A DNA stretch of 5,538 nt. Origin: Sulfolobus sp. UBA167. Lineage in GTDB: Archaea; Thermoproteota; Thermoprotei_A; Sulfolobales; Sulfolobaceae. This document shows positions 5,471 through 5,538 of the stretch, piece after piece (position 1 is the stretch's first letter; every line of letters begins with the position of its first letter). The position numbers and the translations under genes are program-made. The notes beneath the pieces were generated by a model that saw nothing but the letters and a program-made list of their open reading frames with translations, ran no database searches and had not been told where the DNA came from. The DNA lies in assembly GCA_002495845.1 (NCBI GenBank), contig DAHF01000121.1, positions 3,192 through 8,729 of the forward strand, written 5' to 3'.

Positions 5471-5538
5471 AGTAAGTTAGACATCTATTTAAAATAGCGT
5501 GTGAACTACCCCTCCCTAGGATATTCTAAAAGATTACC
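5471..5538. other. Right edge: TATA-like palindrome and undetermined flank
   Basis: The palindrome CTATTTAAAATAG, with 6-base arms and one central base, lies at 5484-5496 and would serve as a TATA box for a plus-strand start near 5513. Two readings of the remaining bases cannot be told apart. On the plus strand a GTG at 5501 opens a frame (VNYPSLGYSKRL) to the edge. On the minus strand the last bases read GNLLEYPREG and then TAG at 5508-5506, which could be the C-terminus of a gene entering from the right. Confidence 0.25.

Overview
The window looks like chromosomal DNA of a thermoacidophilic crenarchaeon of the Sulfolobales. The evidence is a treX-treY pair of the Sulfolobus type, AT-rich intergenic DNA with archaeal TATA/BRE-like boxes about 26 bases before start codons that lack a Shine-Dalgarno site (leaderless promoters), and heavy AGG/AGA arginine codon use. 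The coding DNA is noticeably less AT-rich than Saccharolobus or Sulfolobus genes, which leans towards a Metallosphaera-like genome. That genus-level guess is an inference.

Layout, left to right. Positions 1-203 (minus) hold the first 67 codons of an unrecognised gene that runs off the left edge. Positions 204-500 are intergenic: an AT-rich promoter/terminator zone with a hairpin and T-tract, then a less AT-rich block (about 318-485) with a short plus-strand reading frame that may be a gene remnant. Positions 501-2603 (minus) are treY, maltooligosyltrehalose synthase. Positions 2600-4738 (minus) are treX, a glycogen-debranching enzyme, transcribed before treY and overlapping it by four bases (GTGA). 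Positions 4739-5060 are a divergent intergenic region with a promoter on each side. Positions 5061-5318 (plus) encode an 85-residue protein of unknown function. Positions 5319-5538 hold an overlapping small reading frame of doubtful status, a T-rich terminator-like tract, two related palindromes and an uncharacterised right edge.

How the genes work together: TreX cleaves the alpha-1,6 branches of glycogen to give linear maltodextrins. TreY turns the reducing-end alpha-1,4 bond of these chains into an alpha,alpha-1,1 bond, giving maltooligosyltrehalose. The third enzyme, TreZ (trehalohydrolase), which releases free trehalose, is not in this window, although the three genes are often clustered in Sulfolobales. 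Both enzymes keep the full GH13 catalytic triad and look functional. Translation of treY is probably coupled to that of treX.

I found no CRISPR array, tRNA, rRNA or intact mobile element, and no clearly new multi-gene system. The least explained parts are the 85-residue gene with its palindromic downstream region, the fragment at 318-431, and the partial gene at the left edge.
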